This document shows positions 8,563 through 17,790 of a stretch of 64,000 nt of DNA, one piece after another (within the stretch, counting starts at the first letter, position 1; each line of letters starts with the position of its first letter). The stretch covers positions 1,364,001-1,428,000 of the forward strand of contig NZ_CP059154.1 of the NCBI RefSeq assembly GCF_013456555.2. The letters are read 5' to 3'. The DNA is from Natrinema zhouii (GTDB lineage Archaea; Halobacteriota; Halobacteria; Halobacteriales; Natrialbaceae). The position numbers were made by a program, and so were the translations under genes. The notes under the pieces are model-generated. The model was not told where the DNA came from. It saw only the letters and a list, made by a program, of their open reading frames with translations, and did no database searches.

Positions 8563-8922
8563 TTACACGTCCTGCAGGTCCGCGATCGTCGCACGGGTCC
8601 GCTCGAGGCGGTCCGCGATCGTCGCGCGATCGACGCGAACGACACCGCTCTGGTGGTCGTACTCGATCAGTCCAGCCTCGGCCAGCTTCGGCAGATGGAC
8701 GTGGCGTAGTTTTATCGCAACGGTCCGTCGGTCGGCGTCCGCCGCGACCGGCTCCGGCGTTCGTTCGACGACGTAGTCGACGAGTTCCTCGTGCGTAACG
8801 CGCGTCGCCTCCGTCCGCATCGCGTACCGACAGAGGGATCGACGATACGGATCACTCAATGCGATAAACGACGAATCGATCAGATTGGAGTCCTCGCTCC
8901 CTGCTCCATTCCAGTCAGTCAT
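8563..8922 (-). CDS. Winged-helix regulator, haloarchaeal DUF7344-like
   Basis: A 119-residue protein with one winged-helix domain. FIALSDPYRRSLCRYAM opens the fold, VTHEELVDYVVER forms helix 2, and TVAIKLRHVHLPKLAEAGLI forms the recognition helix leading into the wing (EYDHQSGVVRV). This layout is very common among small haloarchaeal transcription factors that lack a ligand domain. The start is placed at MTDWNGAG, since the 17 upstream codons look non-coding. It diverges from the HTH-10 regulator at 9055, so the two may share a control region. Confidence 0.75.
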   Translation of the reverse strand: MTDWNGAGSEDSNLIDSSFIALSDPYRRSLCRYAMRTEATRVTHEELVDYVVERTPEPVAADADRRTVAIKLRHVHLPKLAEAGLIEYDHQSGVVRVDRATIADRLERTRATIADLQDV

Positions 8923-9054
8923 TACCTCCCAATGGGCGGTTCTGTCGGATAGTGGCGGGGCGTAAGTATTCACGGTCTTTATCCGTCGTTCATGATCGTC
9001 CGCAAGAATGGGCCGAAACCAAGAAGCCCCACTAACACGTATCAGCGGTATCTC

Positions 9055-9720
9055 ATGACGATGCTACTTGCGACGCTCCTCACCGACTATCCTATTCTCC
9101 GCGAAACACTGTCACGCGCTCCGAATACGAAAGTCACGTGGGAACAGTCGGACCTCACCGAGGACGGCGACCACCAGATGCTCGTCTGGGTCGACGGCGA
9201 GGTGGCAGCGTTCGACGCCGGCCTCGAGGCCGATCCGACCGTCAACGCGCCCCTGCAGGTGGTCGAGTTCGGCGACCGCCGCCTCTACCAACTCGAGTTA
9301 ACGGACGACGGTCAGCAGGCGAGCGTCTATCCGACCGTGATCGAAGCGGGCAACGTCTTACGAGAGGTGACCGCGACGCACGAGGGATGGCACTTTCGCG
9401 CCGCGTTCCCCAGCGACGAGGCGATCGAGCGGTTTCACGCCTTCTTCGTGGATCGCGGTCTCGATGTCGAACTCCGGCAGTTGTACGATGCGCGCGAGCC
9501 CACTGACGGCTCTCGCTTGCAGTACGGGGTAACGGATCGACAGCGGGAAGCGCTCGTCGCCGCCGTCGACGCCGGCTACCTCGACATTCCGCGATCGTGT
9601 TCGCTCGCCGAACTCGGAGAGCGGTTCGATATCTCATCGAACGCCATGTCGGAGCGGTTCCGGCGCGGCGTCGGGACGCTCATCGAGAACACGGTGTACC
9701 CGGACGGCCAGTCGCCGTAA
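9055..9720 (+). CDS. Bacterio-opsin activator-like HTH-10 regulator
   Basis: This 221-residue protein has the usual haloarchaeal two-part layout. The N-terminal sensor-like half is mostly beta (MLVWVDGEVAAFDAGLEADP, LYQLELTDDG). The C-terminal HTH-10 domain reads VTDRQREALVAAVDAGYLDI, then LAELGERFDISSNAMSERFR. Such proteins regulate diverse genes and their signals are mostly unknown. The start is the ATG at 9055 (MTMLLATLL); the longer upstream frame has atypical basic codons. The permease at 9729 lies convergent, only 8 bases past the stop. Confidence 0.8.
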   Translation: MTMLLATLLTDYPILRETLSRAPNTKVTWEQSDLTEDGDHQMLVWVDGEVAAFDAGLEADPTVNAPLQVVEFGDRRLYQLELTDDGQQASVYPTVIEAGNVLREVTATHEGWHFRAAFPSDEAIERFHAFFVDRGLDVELRQLYDAREPTDGSRLQYGVTDRQREALVAAVDAGYLDIPRSCSLAELGERFDISSNAMSERFRRGVGTLIENTVYPDGQSP

Positions 9721-9728
9721 TGCGCGAG

Positions 9729-10730
9729 TCACTCGTCCGGTACGATAGCAGGGGCCGAGGTCGGTTCCGAGGATTCCGAGACGAGCCAGGCCGGGACGAC
9801 TCGAGTGAGGACGACCATGCCCGTCAGTTCTACGAGCGTCTGCGTGACGACGACCGCCGGTGCCAGCTCGTAGCCCGCCGGGAGCGCGAGCGCCAGCGGC
9901 AACACGACCAGCGAGTTTCGCGTGACGGCCGTGAAGACGAGCGCGCGGCTCTCGCCGGTCCCCAGCCGGAGCGCTCCGGCCGCCACTCGGCCGAGAAGCG
10001 GCATGACGACGAGGAACGCGACGTACACCGGGACGACGGCCGCGACCTGTCCGATCGAGTCCTGCACGCGGGGGAGCTGTGAGGCGATCACGACCAGCAG
10101 GGTTGCGCCCATCATCGGCACGGGAAGCCACCCCATCGCAGCCTGCCATCGGCCGCCGATTTCCGAGCGCGCCGCACCCACGTCGGTGAGCCACGCGAGC
10201 GCCAGCGGCAGCGCGATGAGCAGGAGAAACGCCTCGAGGAAGGGTTCGGGGTCGATGACGGTCGCGATTTGACTCCCCATGAACAGCCGGAGGTAGACCG
10301 GCAGGAGGAGCAATTGAAGGACCAGTAGCACCGGTGTCGCGGCGGTGACCTGCTCGGCGTCCCCCTCAGCGAGGTCGGTAAACGCGATCACGTAGTCGAT
10401 ACAGGGCGTCAACAACACCATGAACGCGCCGACGAGGAGCACCGGCTCCTGCGGGAGAAATCGGGTGAGCCCGTAGACGACGACCGGGACGACGAGGAAG
10501 TTCAGCCCGAGCGCCCCGGCCATGAACCGACCGTTCGTGAACGCCGCTCGAAATCGGACGAAGGGAACCTCGAGGAAGGTCACGTACAGGAGCACCGCCA
10601 GGACGGGAGTGATGAGGCGCTCGAGGAACGACGCGATCGACGGTCGTCCGACACCGATCCCGACGGCGAGTGCGACCGCGACCGCGTAAACGGCGATCTG
10701 GTGGCGCTGCAGCCACTCTCTGGAACGCAT
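9729..10730 (-). CDS. Acr3/bile-acid-symporter-family permease
   Basis: A 333-residue protein with about ten membrane segments, typical of the Acr3 arsenite efflux and bile acid:sodium symporter superfamily. Family-like features are PFVRFRAAFTNGRFM after helix 2, MVLLTPCIDYVIAFT with a Cys where Acr3 proteins carry their conserved Cys, and VFTAVTRNSLVVLPLALA near the end. Annotation as an arsenic resistance permease is plausible. No arsR, arsC or other arsenic gene is adjacent, so the substrate stays open. Confidence 0.8.
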   Translation of the reverse strand: MRSREWLQRHQIAVYAVAVALAVGIGVGRPSIASFLERLITPVLAVLLYVTFLEVPFVRFRAAFTNGRFMAGALGLNFLVVPVVVYGLTRFLPQEPVLLVGAFMVLLTPCIDYVIAFTDLAEGDAEQVTAATPVLLVLQLLLLPVYLRLFMGSQIATVIDPEPFLEAFLLLIALPLALAWLTDVGAARSEIGGRWQAAMGWLPVPMMGATLLVVIASQLPRVQDSIGQVAAVVPVYVAFLVVMPLLGRVAAGALRLGTGESRALVFTAVTRNSLVVLPLALALPAGYELAPAVVVTQTLVELTGMVVLTRVVPAWLVSESSEPTSAPAIVPDE

Positions 10731-10817
10731 TACGCGACGTTCGGACGAGAATCGTAAATCAGTCGCGGTCTCGTAGCAGGTAAACGGACCGCGGAGACGA
10801 GAGCCGCCACCCGACGC

Positions 10818-12170
10818 TCAGTTCGCGAATTCGACGTCGCTGATCTCGAAGCGCGCGCCGCCGTCGATTCCCTCGGTGACGCCGACCGACCAGCCGTGTG
10901 CCGTGGCGATTCCCTCGACGATCCCGAGCCCGAACCCCGTTCCATCGCTCGTGGTCGAGTAGCCGGATTCGAAGACTCGATCGCGCTCGTCGACCAGAAT
11001 CCCGGCGCCGTCGTCCTCAATGAAGAAACCGTCCTCGAGGTCGCCGACGGTGATGGTCACGTCGTGACCACCGTGCTCGACTGCGTTACGGACGAGGTTC
11101 TCGACGAGCTGTTGAAACCGAGAGGCGTCAGCGGAAATGATGTGATCCGTGTCGACGACGAGTGTGGCGTCTGCAGTATCGACGCTCTGCCAGCTCCGTT
11201 CGATTGCACATCCGAGATCGACGGCAGTGGGGTCCGTGACTTGTTCACCCTCCCGTGCCAGCGTCAGGAGGTCCTCGATCAACGCTTCCATTCGATCGTG
11301 GGCGGACGCCACCTCGTCGAGGTAGTCGCTGTCGCACTCCTCTTGTGCCAGACCGAGGTTTCCCTGGGCCACGTTCAGCGGGTTTCGCAGGTCGTGGGAG
11401 ACGATGTTGGCGAACTCCTCGAGGCGCTCGTTCTTCCGCTGGAGGGCCCGTTCCCGCGCCTTTCGTTCGCTCACGTCACGAATGACGCCGACCCGCTCGA
11501 GTTCGTTTCCCGGCTGCGAGACGGTGCTGAACTTCATTTCGACGGGGATGCTGCCGCCGTCGATGGTCGAGAACTCGAACTCGGCGGTCCCGGTATCGCC
11601 CTCGTGAGTGATGGTCTCCTCGCGGGCCGCTTTGATCCGTTCGATCGCGCTTTCCGTCGCCCAGTCGTAGATATTGGTCCCGATGAGGTCGTCGCAATCG
11701 ACGCCTTTCATCGCCGCGTACGCATCGTTGACGTACACGATCTCCCCGCTCGGTTCGATCGCGTACACGCCGTCGTCCAGCGAGTCGAGGATGATCTTGT
11801 ACCGGCCGATCGTTCGTTCCCACTCCTTTCGATCGCCGATTTCCCTGGAGACGATGCCGTAGCCGTCCGTCTCCGGTTGCTGCCGGGGTCCGCTGGTCAG
11901 TTGCAACCAGACCCAGGAGCCGTCGGCGTGGTGAAACCGGTAGTCGATGGGAATCTCGACTGACTCCTGGCCCTGCTTCCGGAGCGCGGGTTCGATCCGT
12001 TCCAGATCGTCCGGATGGACGTACTCGAGGAACGACTCCCCGACGAGGTCCTCGCGCGCGTAGCCACACACTCGTTCGATTCCGGAGCTCTGATAGCGGA
12101 TACTCCCGTCCTCAGCGAGAACGGTAAAGAGATCCGGGCTCCCTTCGACGAGTGCTTCGAAGTCTGGCAT
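10818..12170 (-). CDS. Cytoplasmic PAS-PAS sensor histidine kinase
   Basis: A 450-residue kinase without membrane segments. PAS1 spans about 8-115 and ends in the PAC-like GIVSREIGDRKEWE. PAS2 spans about 125-235, ending in GVIRDVSERKARE. The HisKA box is FANIVSHDLRNPLN with phospho-acceptor His259. The ATPase has the N box LVENLVRNAVEH and G boxes DDGAGI and GTGFGLGI. No response regulator is next to it, as is usual for haloarchaeal kinases. It would sense a cytoplasmic cue such as redox, light or a small ligand. Confidence 0.9.
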   Translation of the reverse strand: MPDFEALVEGSPDLFTVLAEDGSIRYQSSGIERVCGYAREDLVGESFLEYVHPDDLERIEPALRKQGQESVEIPIDYRFHHADGSWVWLQLTSGPRQQPETDGYGIVSREIGDRKEWERTIGRYKIILDSLDDGVYAIEPSGEIVYVNDAYAAMKGVDCDDLIGTNIYDWATESAIERIKAAREETITHEGDTGTAEFEFSTIDGGSIPVEMKFSTVSQPGNELERVGVIRDVSERKARERALQRKNERLEEFANIVSHDLRNPLNVAQGNLGLAQEECDSDYLDEVASAHDRMEALIEDLLTLAREGEQVTDPTAVDLGCAIERSWQSVDTADATLVVDTDHIISADASRFQQLVENLVRNAVEHGGHDVTITVGDLEDGFFIEDDGAGILVDERDRVFESGYSTTSDGTGFGLGIVEGIATAHGWSVGVTEGIDGGARFEISDVEFAN

Positions 12171-12261
12171 CGGTGTGGCCTTTGTGATTGTGCGGTATTA
12201 CTCATACGGCCGGACTACTCGGTCAACCGCGTCGACCGCCTCGAACGGTGACGATTCGTGC

Positions 12262-13059
12262 TCAGGAGATGTCTCGCCGCCGAAACCACAGTTGGCTCGC
12301 GACGACGAACGCCAGCGTCATCGCGAGGAGGATTGCCGCGCCGCGGAAATCGTAGCTCCCTGCGAGCAAGATTTCGTTCGGATCGTAGTACCGCATCGGC
12401 GCGATTGCGCCGACCGCCTCGGCGTCGGTCCCGGAGAGCAGCGACTCCGAGAGGAACAGCGCGAACGTCACGCCGAGTGCGACCCGCTGGGCGATCGCCG
12501 CCCGATCGAAGACGACCGACGCGAGCAGCCCGATTCCCGCACAGGCGAAGAGATAGGGGATCGAGAACAGGTGGACCGCGAGCACGTCCGCAGCGGCGAG
12601 CGGTTCGTCGATCAACTGCGCGCCGACGTAGACGACGACCGGCGGCAGGACGTTCGCGCCGACGATCGGGACGGCCATCGCGGCGAAGCGCTCGCCGATC
12701 AGTCGCCCTCGAGAGATCGGCATCGCCAGCAACACGTCCATCCGTCCGCGATCGACGTCGTCGGCGATCGTCCCCGCCGTGGCGTAGGCCAGATAGAGAC
12801 CCAGGAGGATGATCCACCCGAACGTGTAGAGTTCGAACGAGAGAAAGCCGCCCAGACTCGCCATCGTCTGGACGCCCATCACCTGCAAGATCGGCTCCGG
12901 ATAGGCGGCCAGGAGCTGATCCAGATCGACTTCGGCCTCGAACGAGGGATAGACCCAGATGACCATCGCGGCGAGCAGGGACAGCCCGATCGAGAGATAG
13001 ATTCCCCCACGAACCCGGTGCCGGCCGTCGTAGCGCGTCAGTTCAAACATCGTCATCAC
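12262..13059 (-). CDS. ABC-2 type transporter permease
   Basis: A 265-residue integral membrane protein with about six helices, starting MMTMFELTRYDGRHRVRGG, the amphipathic entry typical of ABC-2 exporters. The cytoplasmic loop DDVDRGRMDVLLAMPISRGRLIGERF fits the coupling region of these permeases. Its start overlaps the last 17 bases of the ATPase gene, so the two are translated together. The exported substrate is unknown; family members handle antibiotics, lipids or copper-related functions. Confidence 0.9.
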   Translation of the reverse strand: MMTMFELTRYDGRHRVRGGIYLSIGLSLLAAMVIWVYPSFEAEVDLDQLLAAYPEPILQVMGVQTMASLGGFLSFELYTFGWIILLGLYLAYATAGTIADDVDRGRMDVLLAMPISRGRLIGERFAAMAVPIVGANVLPPVVVYVGAQLIDEPLAAADVLAVHLFSIPYLFACAGIGLLASVVFDRAAIAQRVALGVTFALFLSESLLSGTDAEAVGAIAPMRYYDPNEILLAGSYDFRGAAILLAMTLAFVVASQLWFRRRDIS

Positions 13060-14062
13060 CGTTCACGCTCCCGGTGGCCATCCGATCGGCTCCTCCAGCC
13101 GTTGGATCGGTTCCTCCGGCGCTCCGATCGTCCCTGGCAGCGCCGTCGGTCGCCCCGTCGCCGTAAAACCGCATGAACACCTCTTCGAGCGGCGCTTCCT
13201 CGATCGTGCAGTCGAGCAATCGATACTCCCGAAGTCGCTCGAGCAGGACGTTGACGTCGCCGGTGAACGTAAACACGTATTCGGTCTCGGCGCTCGGTCC
13301 GTCGCTCGAGCCGGCATCGCTCTCGAACTCGAGGTCGTGGACCCCGTCGATCTCGAGGGCGTCGCGCGAGATGGGGTCTGCAGTCCGGACGCGGACGAGT
13401 TTCCCGCTCCTGTCGAGCAGCGACGCCACCGGTTCGACGGTGACGAGCCGACCGTCTCGGATGATTCCGACCCGGTCGCAAAGCCGTCGCACCTCACTCA
13501 GGATGTGCGAGGAGAAAAAGACGGTCAGCCCGCGCTCCCGTTGGCCGCGGAGGAACGCCGTAAACCGCTGTTGCAACAGGGGATCCAACCCGCTCGTCGG
13601 CTCGTCCAGGATCACCAGCTCGGGATCGTGCATGAACGTCGTCACGAGCCCCAGCTTCTGGACGTTCCCCCGGGAGTACTCCCGCACCGGCCGGTCCAGC
13701 GGCGGGTCGAACAGCTCGAGCAGTTCCTCGCTGCGCTCGTCACCTTTGATCGACGCGTGCAGGTCGAGGATCTCGCGCCCCGTGGCCGTCTCGTCAAACG
13801 CCGGACTGTCGGGGAGGTAGCCGAGTCGGCGTTTGGCCTCGAGGAGTTCCCCTTCATCGGAGACGTCGCGACCCAGCAGCCGCGCCGTGCCGGCGGTCGG
13901 CGAAATGAATCCCAGCAACGTCCGGATCGTCGTTGTCTTCCCCGCGCCGTTCGGGCCGAGGTAGCCGAAGATCTCCCCCTGCTCGACGTCGAACGTCACG
14001 CCGTCGTTGGCGAGCACCTCTCCGTAGTCCTTCGTGAGTCCCTCGAGTTCGATTGCGGCCAT
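13043..14062 (-). CDS. ABC transporter ATP-binding protein
   Basis: A 339-residue ABC ATPase. Walker A is GPNGAGKTTT (about 37-46), the Q-loop region is RRLGYLPDSPAF, the signature is YSRGNVQKLGL (an SRGN variant of LSGGQ), Walker B is LVILDEPTSGLDP, and the H-loop is FSSHILSE. The C-terminal extension resembles the DUF4162 tail of multidrug/lipid exporters, then a Gly/Asp-rich tail overlaps the permease start. The signature begins with Tyr-Ser-Arg-Gly, a common deviation in this subfamily. Confidence 0.92.
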   Translation of the reverse strand: MAAIELEGLTKDYGEVLANDGVTFDVEQGEIFGYLGPNGAGKTTTIRTLLGFISPTAGTARLLGRDVSDEGELLEAKRRLGYLPDSPAFDETATGREILDLHASIKGDERSEELLELFDPPLDRPVREYSRGNVQKLGLVTTFMHDPELVILDEPTSGLDPLLQQRFTAFLRGQRERGLTVFFSSHILSEVRRLCDRVGIIRDGRLVTVEPVASLLDRSGKLVRVRTADPISRDALEIDGVHDLEFESDAGSSDGPSAETEYVFTFTGDVNVLLERLREYRLLDCTIEEAPLEEVFMRFYGDGATDGAARDDRSAGGTDPTAGGADRMATGSVNGDDDV

Positions 14063-14098
14063 ACCGACTATTGACGGCGTGACATCATTGCTGTGGTG

Positions 14099-14151
14099 GT
14101 CGGGCTACGGCCCGGCGACCGGTTGCGGCCCGAGCCCGGTCGTAGCCCGAC
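14099..14151. terminator. GC-rich hairpin between adh and the ABC operon
   Basis: GTCGGGCTACG at 14099-14109 pairs perfectly with CGTAGCCCGAC at 14141-14151, with a GC-rich interior. It lies 32 bases past the stop of the alcohol dehydrogenase on the reverse strand. There is no U-tract, so it may be a processing or stabilising hairpin rather than a terminator. Confidence 0.35.
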
Positions 14152-14182
14152 GAGTAAACGGAGACGTGACGAGTGCGTCGAT

Positions 14183-15250
14183 TCAGAACTCGGTACAGAC
14201 CGGGATTCCCATCGTGTCGTACTCGCCGAGCCGGTCCATCACGTCGGGAACCTCCTCGAGCGCGCAGGTCTCCGTGACGATCTTCCCCGGATCGATCTTT
14301 CCGCCGTCCATCATCCGGAAGATCTCGTCGTACTCGTTGGGTGGCATCCCGTAGGAGCCGTAGAACTCGCGCTCGTCGGTGACCATGGTGTCGACCGGGA
14401 CGGAAACGTCACCGCCCTCCTCGGACGTCGTCATTCCGATCTGGAGATGCTGTCCGCCCTTGCCGAGCGAGTTGATCGAGTTCTGAATCGTTTCCGCGAT
14501 CCCGAGCGCGTCGATCGAGACGTCGACGCCGCGGCTCCGCTCGGTGTAACCCTTCACCGCCTGGGGAACGTCGTCGACGCGCTCGGAGTCGACCGTCTCG
14601 ATCGCACCGAGCTCCCGGGCTAACTCGAGCTTTTCGGGGACGACGTCGACCGCGATGACGTTCCCGCCCAGCGCGCTGGCGATGTGAACCGCGGAGAGGC
14701 CGACGCCGCCGCAGCCGTGGACCGCGACCCAGTCGCCGGGGGTGACGTCCACGCGGTGGGCGATTCCGTGGAACGCGGTCGCGAACCGACAGCCCAGCCC
14801 CGCGACCTCGGCGGGATCGACCGATTCGGGCACCGTCACGAGGTTTTGGTCCGCATTCCGGACGGGGTACTCCTCGGCGAACGCACCCTGCTGGAAGGGG
14901 ACGAAGCCCATCGGTACCGATTTCTCGCAGATGTTCGCTCGGCCCTCTCGGCAGTGCGGACAGGTCCCGTCGCTCAGGTTGAACGGGTTCGTGACGAGGT
15001 CGCCCTCGCTGAAGCGCTCGACGCCGTCGCCGACCTCGACGACCCGGCCGACGGGCTCGTGTCCGAAGATCAGTCCCGGCGTGGGCATCAACCCGATCCA
15101 GTCCCAGTCGCCCTGCCAGGCGTGCCAGTCGCTCCGGCAGATGCCGCAGGCTTCGGTTTCGACGACGACGCCGTTTTCCTCGCACGCCGGCCGGTCGACG
15201 TCCCGTATCTCGAGGGGTTCGTTCGCTCCCTGGAAGACTACTGCTTTCAC
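14183..15250 (-). CDS. Zinc-dependent alcohol dehydrogenase
   Basis: A 355-residue medium-chain dehydrogenase. Catalytic zinc ligands are in ACGICRSDWHAW and FGHEPVG. The nucleotide site is VHGCGGVGLSAVHIA, with Asp in IAVDVVP favouring NAD. The structural zinc lobe reads DGTCPHCREGRANIC. The first of the four usual cysteines is replaced by Asp, similar to the Glu found there in some Sulfolobus enzymes. It starts with GTG, 24 bases from a box A, so the mRNA is probably leaderless. It runs parallel to the aldehyde dehydrogenase upstream at 15432-16988, suggesting alcohol to acid oxidation. Confidence 0.9.
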   Translation of the reverse strand: MKAVVFQGANEPLEIRDVDRPACEENGVVVETEACGICRSDWHAWQGDWDWIGLMPTPGLIFGHEPVGRVVEVGDGVERFSEGDLVTNPFNLSDGTCPHCREGRANICEKSVPMGFVPFQQGAFAEEYPVRNADQNLVTVPESVDPAEVAGLGCRFATAFHGIAHRVDVTPGDWVAVHGCGGVGLSAVHIASALGGNVIAVDVVPEKLELARELGAIETVDSERVDDVPQAVKGYTERSRGVDVSIDALGIAETIQNSINSLGKGGQHLQIGMTTSEEGGDVSVPVDTMVTDEREFYGSYGMPPNEYDEIFRMMDGGKIDPGKIVTETCALEEVPDVMDRLGEYDTMGIPVCTEF

Positions 15251-15273
15251 GGCTACTCAAACGACGCCCCCGA

Positions 15274-15296
15274 CCATAAATATAATGATTAATAAT
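15274..15296 (-). promoter_or_regulatory. adh promoter: box A plus AT-rich motif shared with glutamate mutase S
   Basis: On the reverse strand the block is ATTATTAATCATTA, two bases, TTTATGG. TTTATGG is at box A distance from the GTG at 15250. The same 23-base block, differing only in the two spacer bases, precedes the gene at 46083-46529. The AT-rich half lies where the BRE or a regulator would bind. Confidence 0.5.
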
Positions 15297-15431
15297 TATA
15301 TATTCTGAAGTGGCTGTCGCTGACGGGATGTCCGACAGCCGTTTCAGTCCGATTCGGAGCGGGTTTCGGTCGACCCCGAGCCCCATCGAAATCGGATCCT
15401 CCCGAAACCGGGTTCCGCCGAAACCGAGTGT

Positions 15432-16988
15432 TCAGCCCATCTTCGGAACGCCGCCGAGGTTCACTTTGACCGTCTTCACCTGCGAGTAGTCCTCGAGCGC
15501 CTCCTCGGCGAGCTCTCGGCCCGTACCGCTCTCCTTGTAGCCGCCGTGTGGTGCCGGATCGAAGAGGTCGTTGTAGGTGTTGACCCAGACCGTCCCCGCC
15601 TCGAGTTCGGCCGCGAACTCGTGGGCCGCGCCGAGGTCCGTCGTCCAGACGCCCGCGGCGAGCCCGTACGACGTGTCGTTGGCCCGCCGGAGAACGTCAT
15701 CGCGGTCGCTCCACTCGAAGACGGAGAGCACGGGACCGAACACTTCCTCGCAGCCGACACGGTCGTCGTCGCCTATGTCGGTGAGCACCGTCGGCTGGAC
15801 GAACGGGGCCCCCTCGAGGTCGTCGCCGACCGCGTCGTTCTCGCCGCCGGCACACAGCGTCGCGCCGTCGGCGACGGCGTCGTCCACGAACTCGCGGACG
15901 ATCGACTGGTGGGTGTGATCGATCATCGGCCCGACGTCGGTCGTCGGACCGAGCGGATCGCCGACGGTGAGGTCGTCGATCGCGTCGCGCAGGCGCTCGA
16001 GGAACTCGTCCCGGATCTCCTCGTGCAGGTACAGCCGCGAGCCGGCGGTACACTGCTGGCCGGAGTTGAAGAAGATGCTCACGAGCACCCCCTCGATCGC
16101 CTGCTCGAGGTCGGCGTCGGGAAAGACGATGTTCGGGCTCTTTCCGCCGAGTTCGAGCGACGTCGGCGTGATCGTCTGCGCGGCGCTCTCGAGGGTCGCG
16201 ACGCCCGACGCGTGGGAGCCGGTCAGGCTCAGTTTGTCGATGCCGTCGTGGGCGGTCATCGCCGCGCCGACGTCCTCGCCGCGGCCCGTGACGACGTTGA
16301 CCGTTCCCGGCGGGAGGACGCGATCACAGACCCGCGTGACCTCGAGCGACGAGAGCGTGGCTCGCTCGGACGGTTTGAGGACGACCGTATTGCCGGTCGC
16401 CAGCGCCGGGCCGAGCTTCCACGCGACGAACATCGCGGGAAAGTTCCACGCGGAAATCGCGCCGACGACGCCGTACGGTTCGTGGCGCGTGAAGACGTGT
16501 TTCTCGTCGCCCGTCGGCACGACCCGGCCCTCGTCGACCGACCGCGCGAGCGCCGCGAAGTGGCGGAACTGCTCGATCAGCACCTCGCAGTCGACGAACA
16601 GCGCGTGGAGGTTCGGCTTTCCAGCCTCGAGGCTGTCGAGTTTCGCGATCTCCGTCTTGCGATCCTCGAGTCGGTCGGCGATCTCCGCGAGGCGATCGGC
16701 GCGCTGTCTGGGTGAGAGCTGTCCCCAGCTTCCCTCGAACGCCGCCCGCGCGGCCTCGACGGCCCGATCGACGTCCGCGGGAGTGCCGATCTGGACCGTC
16801 GCGAGCGGTTCGCCCGTGGTCGCGTCGATTGCCCGTCCCTCCTCGCCGTCGACGGCGTCGACCCACTCGCCGTCGATCAGGTGGCCGTACCGGTCGCGCG
16901 AGAGAACCGACTCCGCCGCCGAACGGTGGCGCTCGAGGACGGAGTCACTGACGTCGTACCGATCCTGGTCGTAGTATTCGGTCTGCAT
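15432..16988 (-). CDS. NAD(P)-dependent aldehyde dehydrogenase
   Basis: A 518-residue ALDH. Key motifs are SAWNFPAMFVAWKLGPAL (Asn of the active site), KPSERATLSSLEV, the general base Glu in SLELGGKSPN, and the nucleophile Cys in NSGQQCTAGSRLY. The cofactor-loop motif is LTGSHASG rather than the commoner GSTxxG. EEVFGPVLSV and GYKESGTGRE complete the family pattern. It likely oxidises the aldehyde made by the neighbouring alcohol dehydrogenase, though a 181-base gap separates them and each may have its own promoter. Confidence 0.92.
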   Translation of the reverse strand: MQTEYYDQDRYDVSDSVLERHRSAAESVLSRDRYGHLIDGEWVDAVDGEEGRAIDATTGEPLATVQIGTPADVDRAVEAARAAFEGSWGQLSPRQRADRLAEIADRLEDRKTEIAKLDSLEAGKPNLHALFVDCEVLIEQFRHFAALARSVDEGRVVPTGDEKHVFTRHEPYGVVGAISAWNFPAMFVAWKLGPALATGNTVVLKPSERATLSSLEVTRVCDRVLPPGTVNVVTGRGEDVGAAMTAHDGIDKLSLTGSHASGVATLESAAQTITPTSLELGGKSPNIVFPDADLEQAIEGVLVSIFFNSGQQCTAGSRLYLHEEIRDEFLERLRDAIDDLTVGDPLGPTTDVGPMIDHTHQSIVREFVDDAVADGATLCAGGENDAVGDDLEGAPFVQPTVLTDIGDDDRVGCEEVFGPVLSVFEWSDRDDVLRRANDTSYGLAAGVWTTDLGAAHEFAAELEAGTVWVNTYNDLFDPAPHGGYKESGTGRELAEEALEDYSQVKTVKVNLGGVPKMG

Positions 16989-17481
16989 TGCCGATCACCG
17001 CACCTCCGTCGCGGGTCGATCGCGTCGCGCTATCGTCTTGAACGCGCTATCGCCCCGTCGCGTTCGCCCCGTCGTCTGTGAGTAAACACCACACATGATC
17101 TCTAGCGGAGCCATCGCCACCGAGACGCCTCAGCGTGACCCCTCGGAAACGCGGTTCTCTTTAAACGTCGTCGGTCACCAGCAACCTTGATCAAATACGC
17201 GGATCGATCAATTGAGCGTGAACACGTCTCAGTTCGGACTGGTCACCCAGTGTGCGGTGGCGCGCGCTGTGTCGCGGTGAGTCACTGACGAACCGCGACT
17301 CGACATCGTGCGAGGGATGAGCGAACGAACGTATGTGAGTGAGCGAATCGGTTGGGGAGGACGTGGCGATTCCGTGTTACCACGGTAGCAGGACGCTTCG
17401 TCTCGCACAATTCCAGCAGAATATACAGTTTCCTCCACTCCGTTACATACCCGGCAAAGAGGCGAAACCGATGATGCCGAT
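16989..17481. other. Gene-free region with a structured repeat
   Basis: No ORF with credible codon use was found in these 493 bases. 16989-17100 should hold the aldehyde dehydrogenase promoter. 17254-17370 is a copy of the structured intergenic repeat described separately. The rest shows nothing I can name. Confidence 0.5.
17254..17370 (+). repeat. Structured intergenic repeat, copy 1
   Basis: The copy begins GCGGTGGCGCGCGCTGT and ends near GAGCGAATCGGTTGGGG, matching both edges of the copies at 36171-36351 and 36422-36598. Between them is a hairpin with arms GTCGCGGT (17271-17278) and ACCGCGAC (17292-17299). Its stem sequence differs from the other copies but occupies the same place. Confidence 0.6.
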
Positions 17482-17790
17482 TCAGAACGCGTCGAGTCCG
17501 AGCAGGTCGTTCTGGACGCGTTCACCGACCCGGATCTCGCTGTCCGCTCGCGGGTACGAACAACAAAGCAGTACGTAGCCGTCATCCTCCTGTTCAGGGG
17601 TGAGCCCCGTCCCCTCGCGCCCGTCGAGTTCGCCCTCGAGTAACTCGCCGGCACAGGAGGTACACATCCCGTTTCGACAGGAGTGGGGCAGCTCGAGGCC
17701 GGCGCGCTCGGCCGCGTCGAGGACGTACTCGTCCGGGCCGACCGCGACGGTCTCCGTCCCGTCCTCGAGGTGAAACGTGACGTCGTACAT
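17482..17790 (-). CDS. [2Fe-2S] ferredoxin
   Basis: A 102-residue plant-type ferredoxin. The cluster loop is CRNGMCTSCAGELLEG (Cys x4 Cys x2 Cys) and the fourth ligand is in YVLLCCSYPRAD. It is probably the electron donor of the di-metal oxidase encoded two genes upstream: its ATG follows the stop of the small acidic protein with no gap. No reductase domain is attached, so a separate reductase must reduce it. Confidence 0.9.
   Translation of the reverse strand: MYDVTFHLEDGTETVAVGPDEYVLDAAERAGLELPHSCRNGMCTSCAGELLEGELDGREGTGLTPEQEDDGYVLLCCSYPRADSEIRVGERVQNDLLGLDAF

Noticed and set aside
12175..13176. 333-codon frame opposite the ABC permease
   Set aside because: Very Arg/Asp-rich low-complexity translation antisense to a clear membrane protein.
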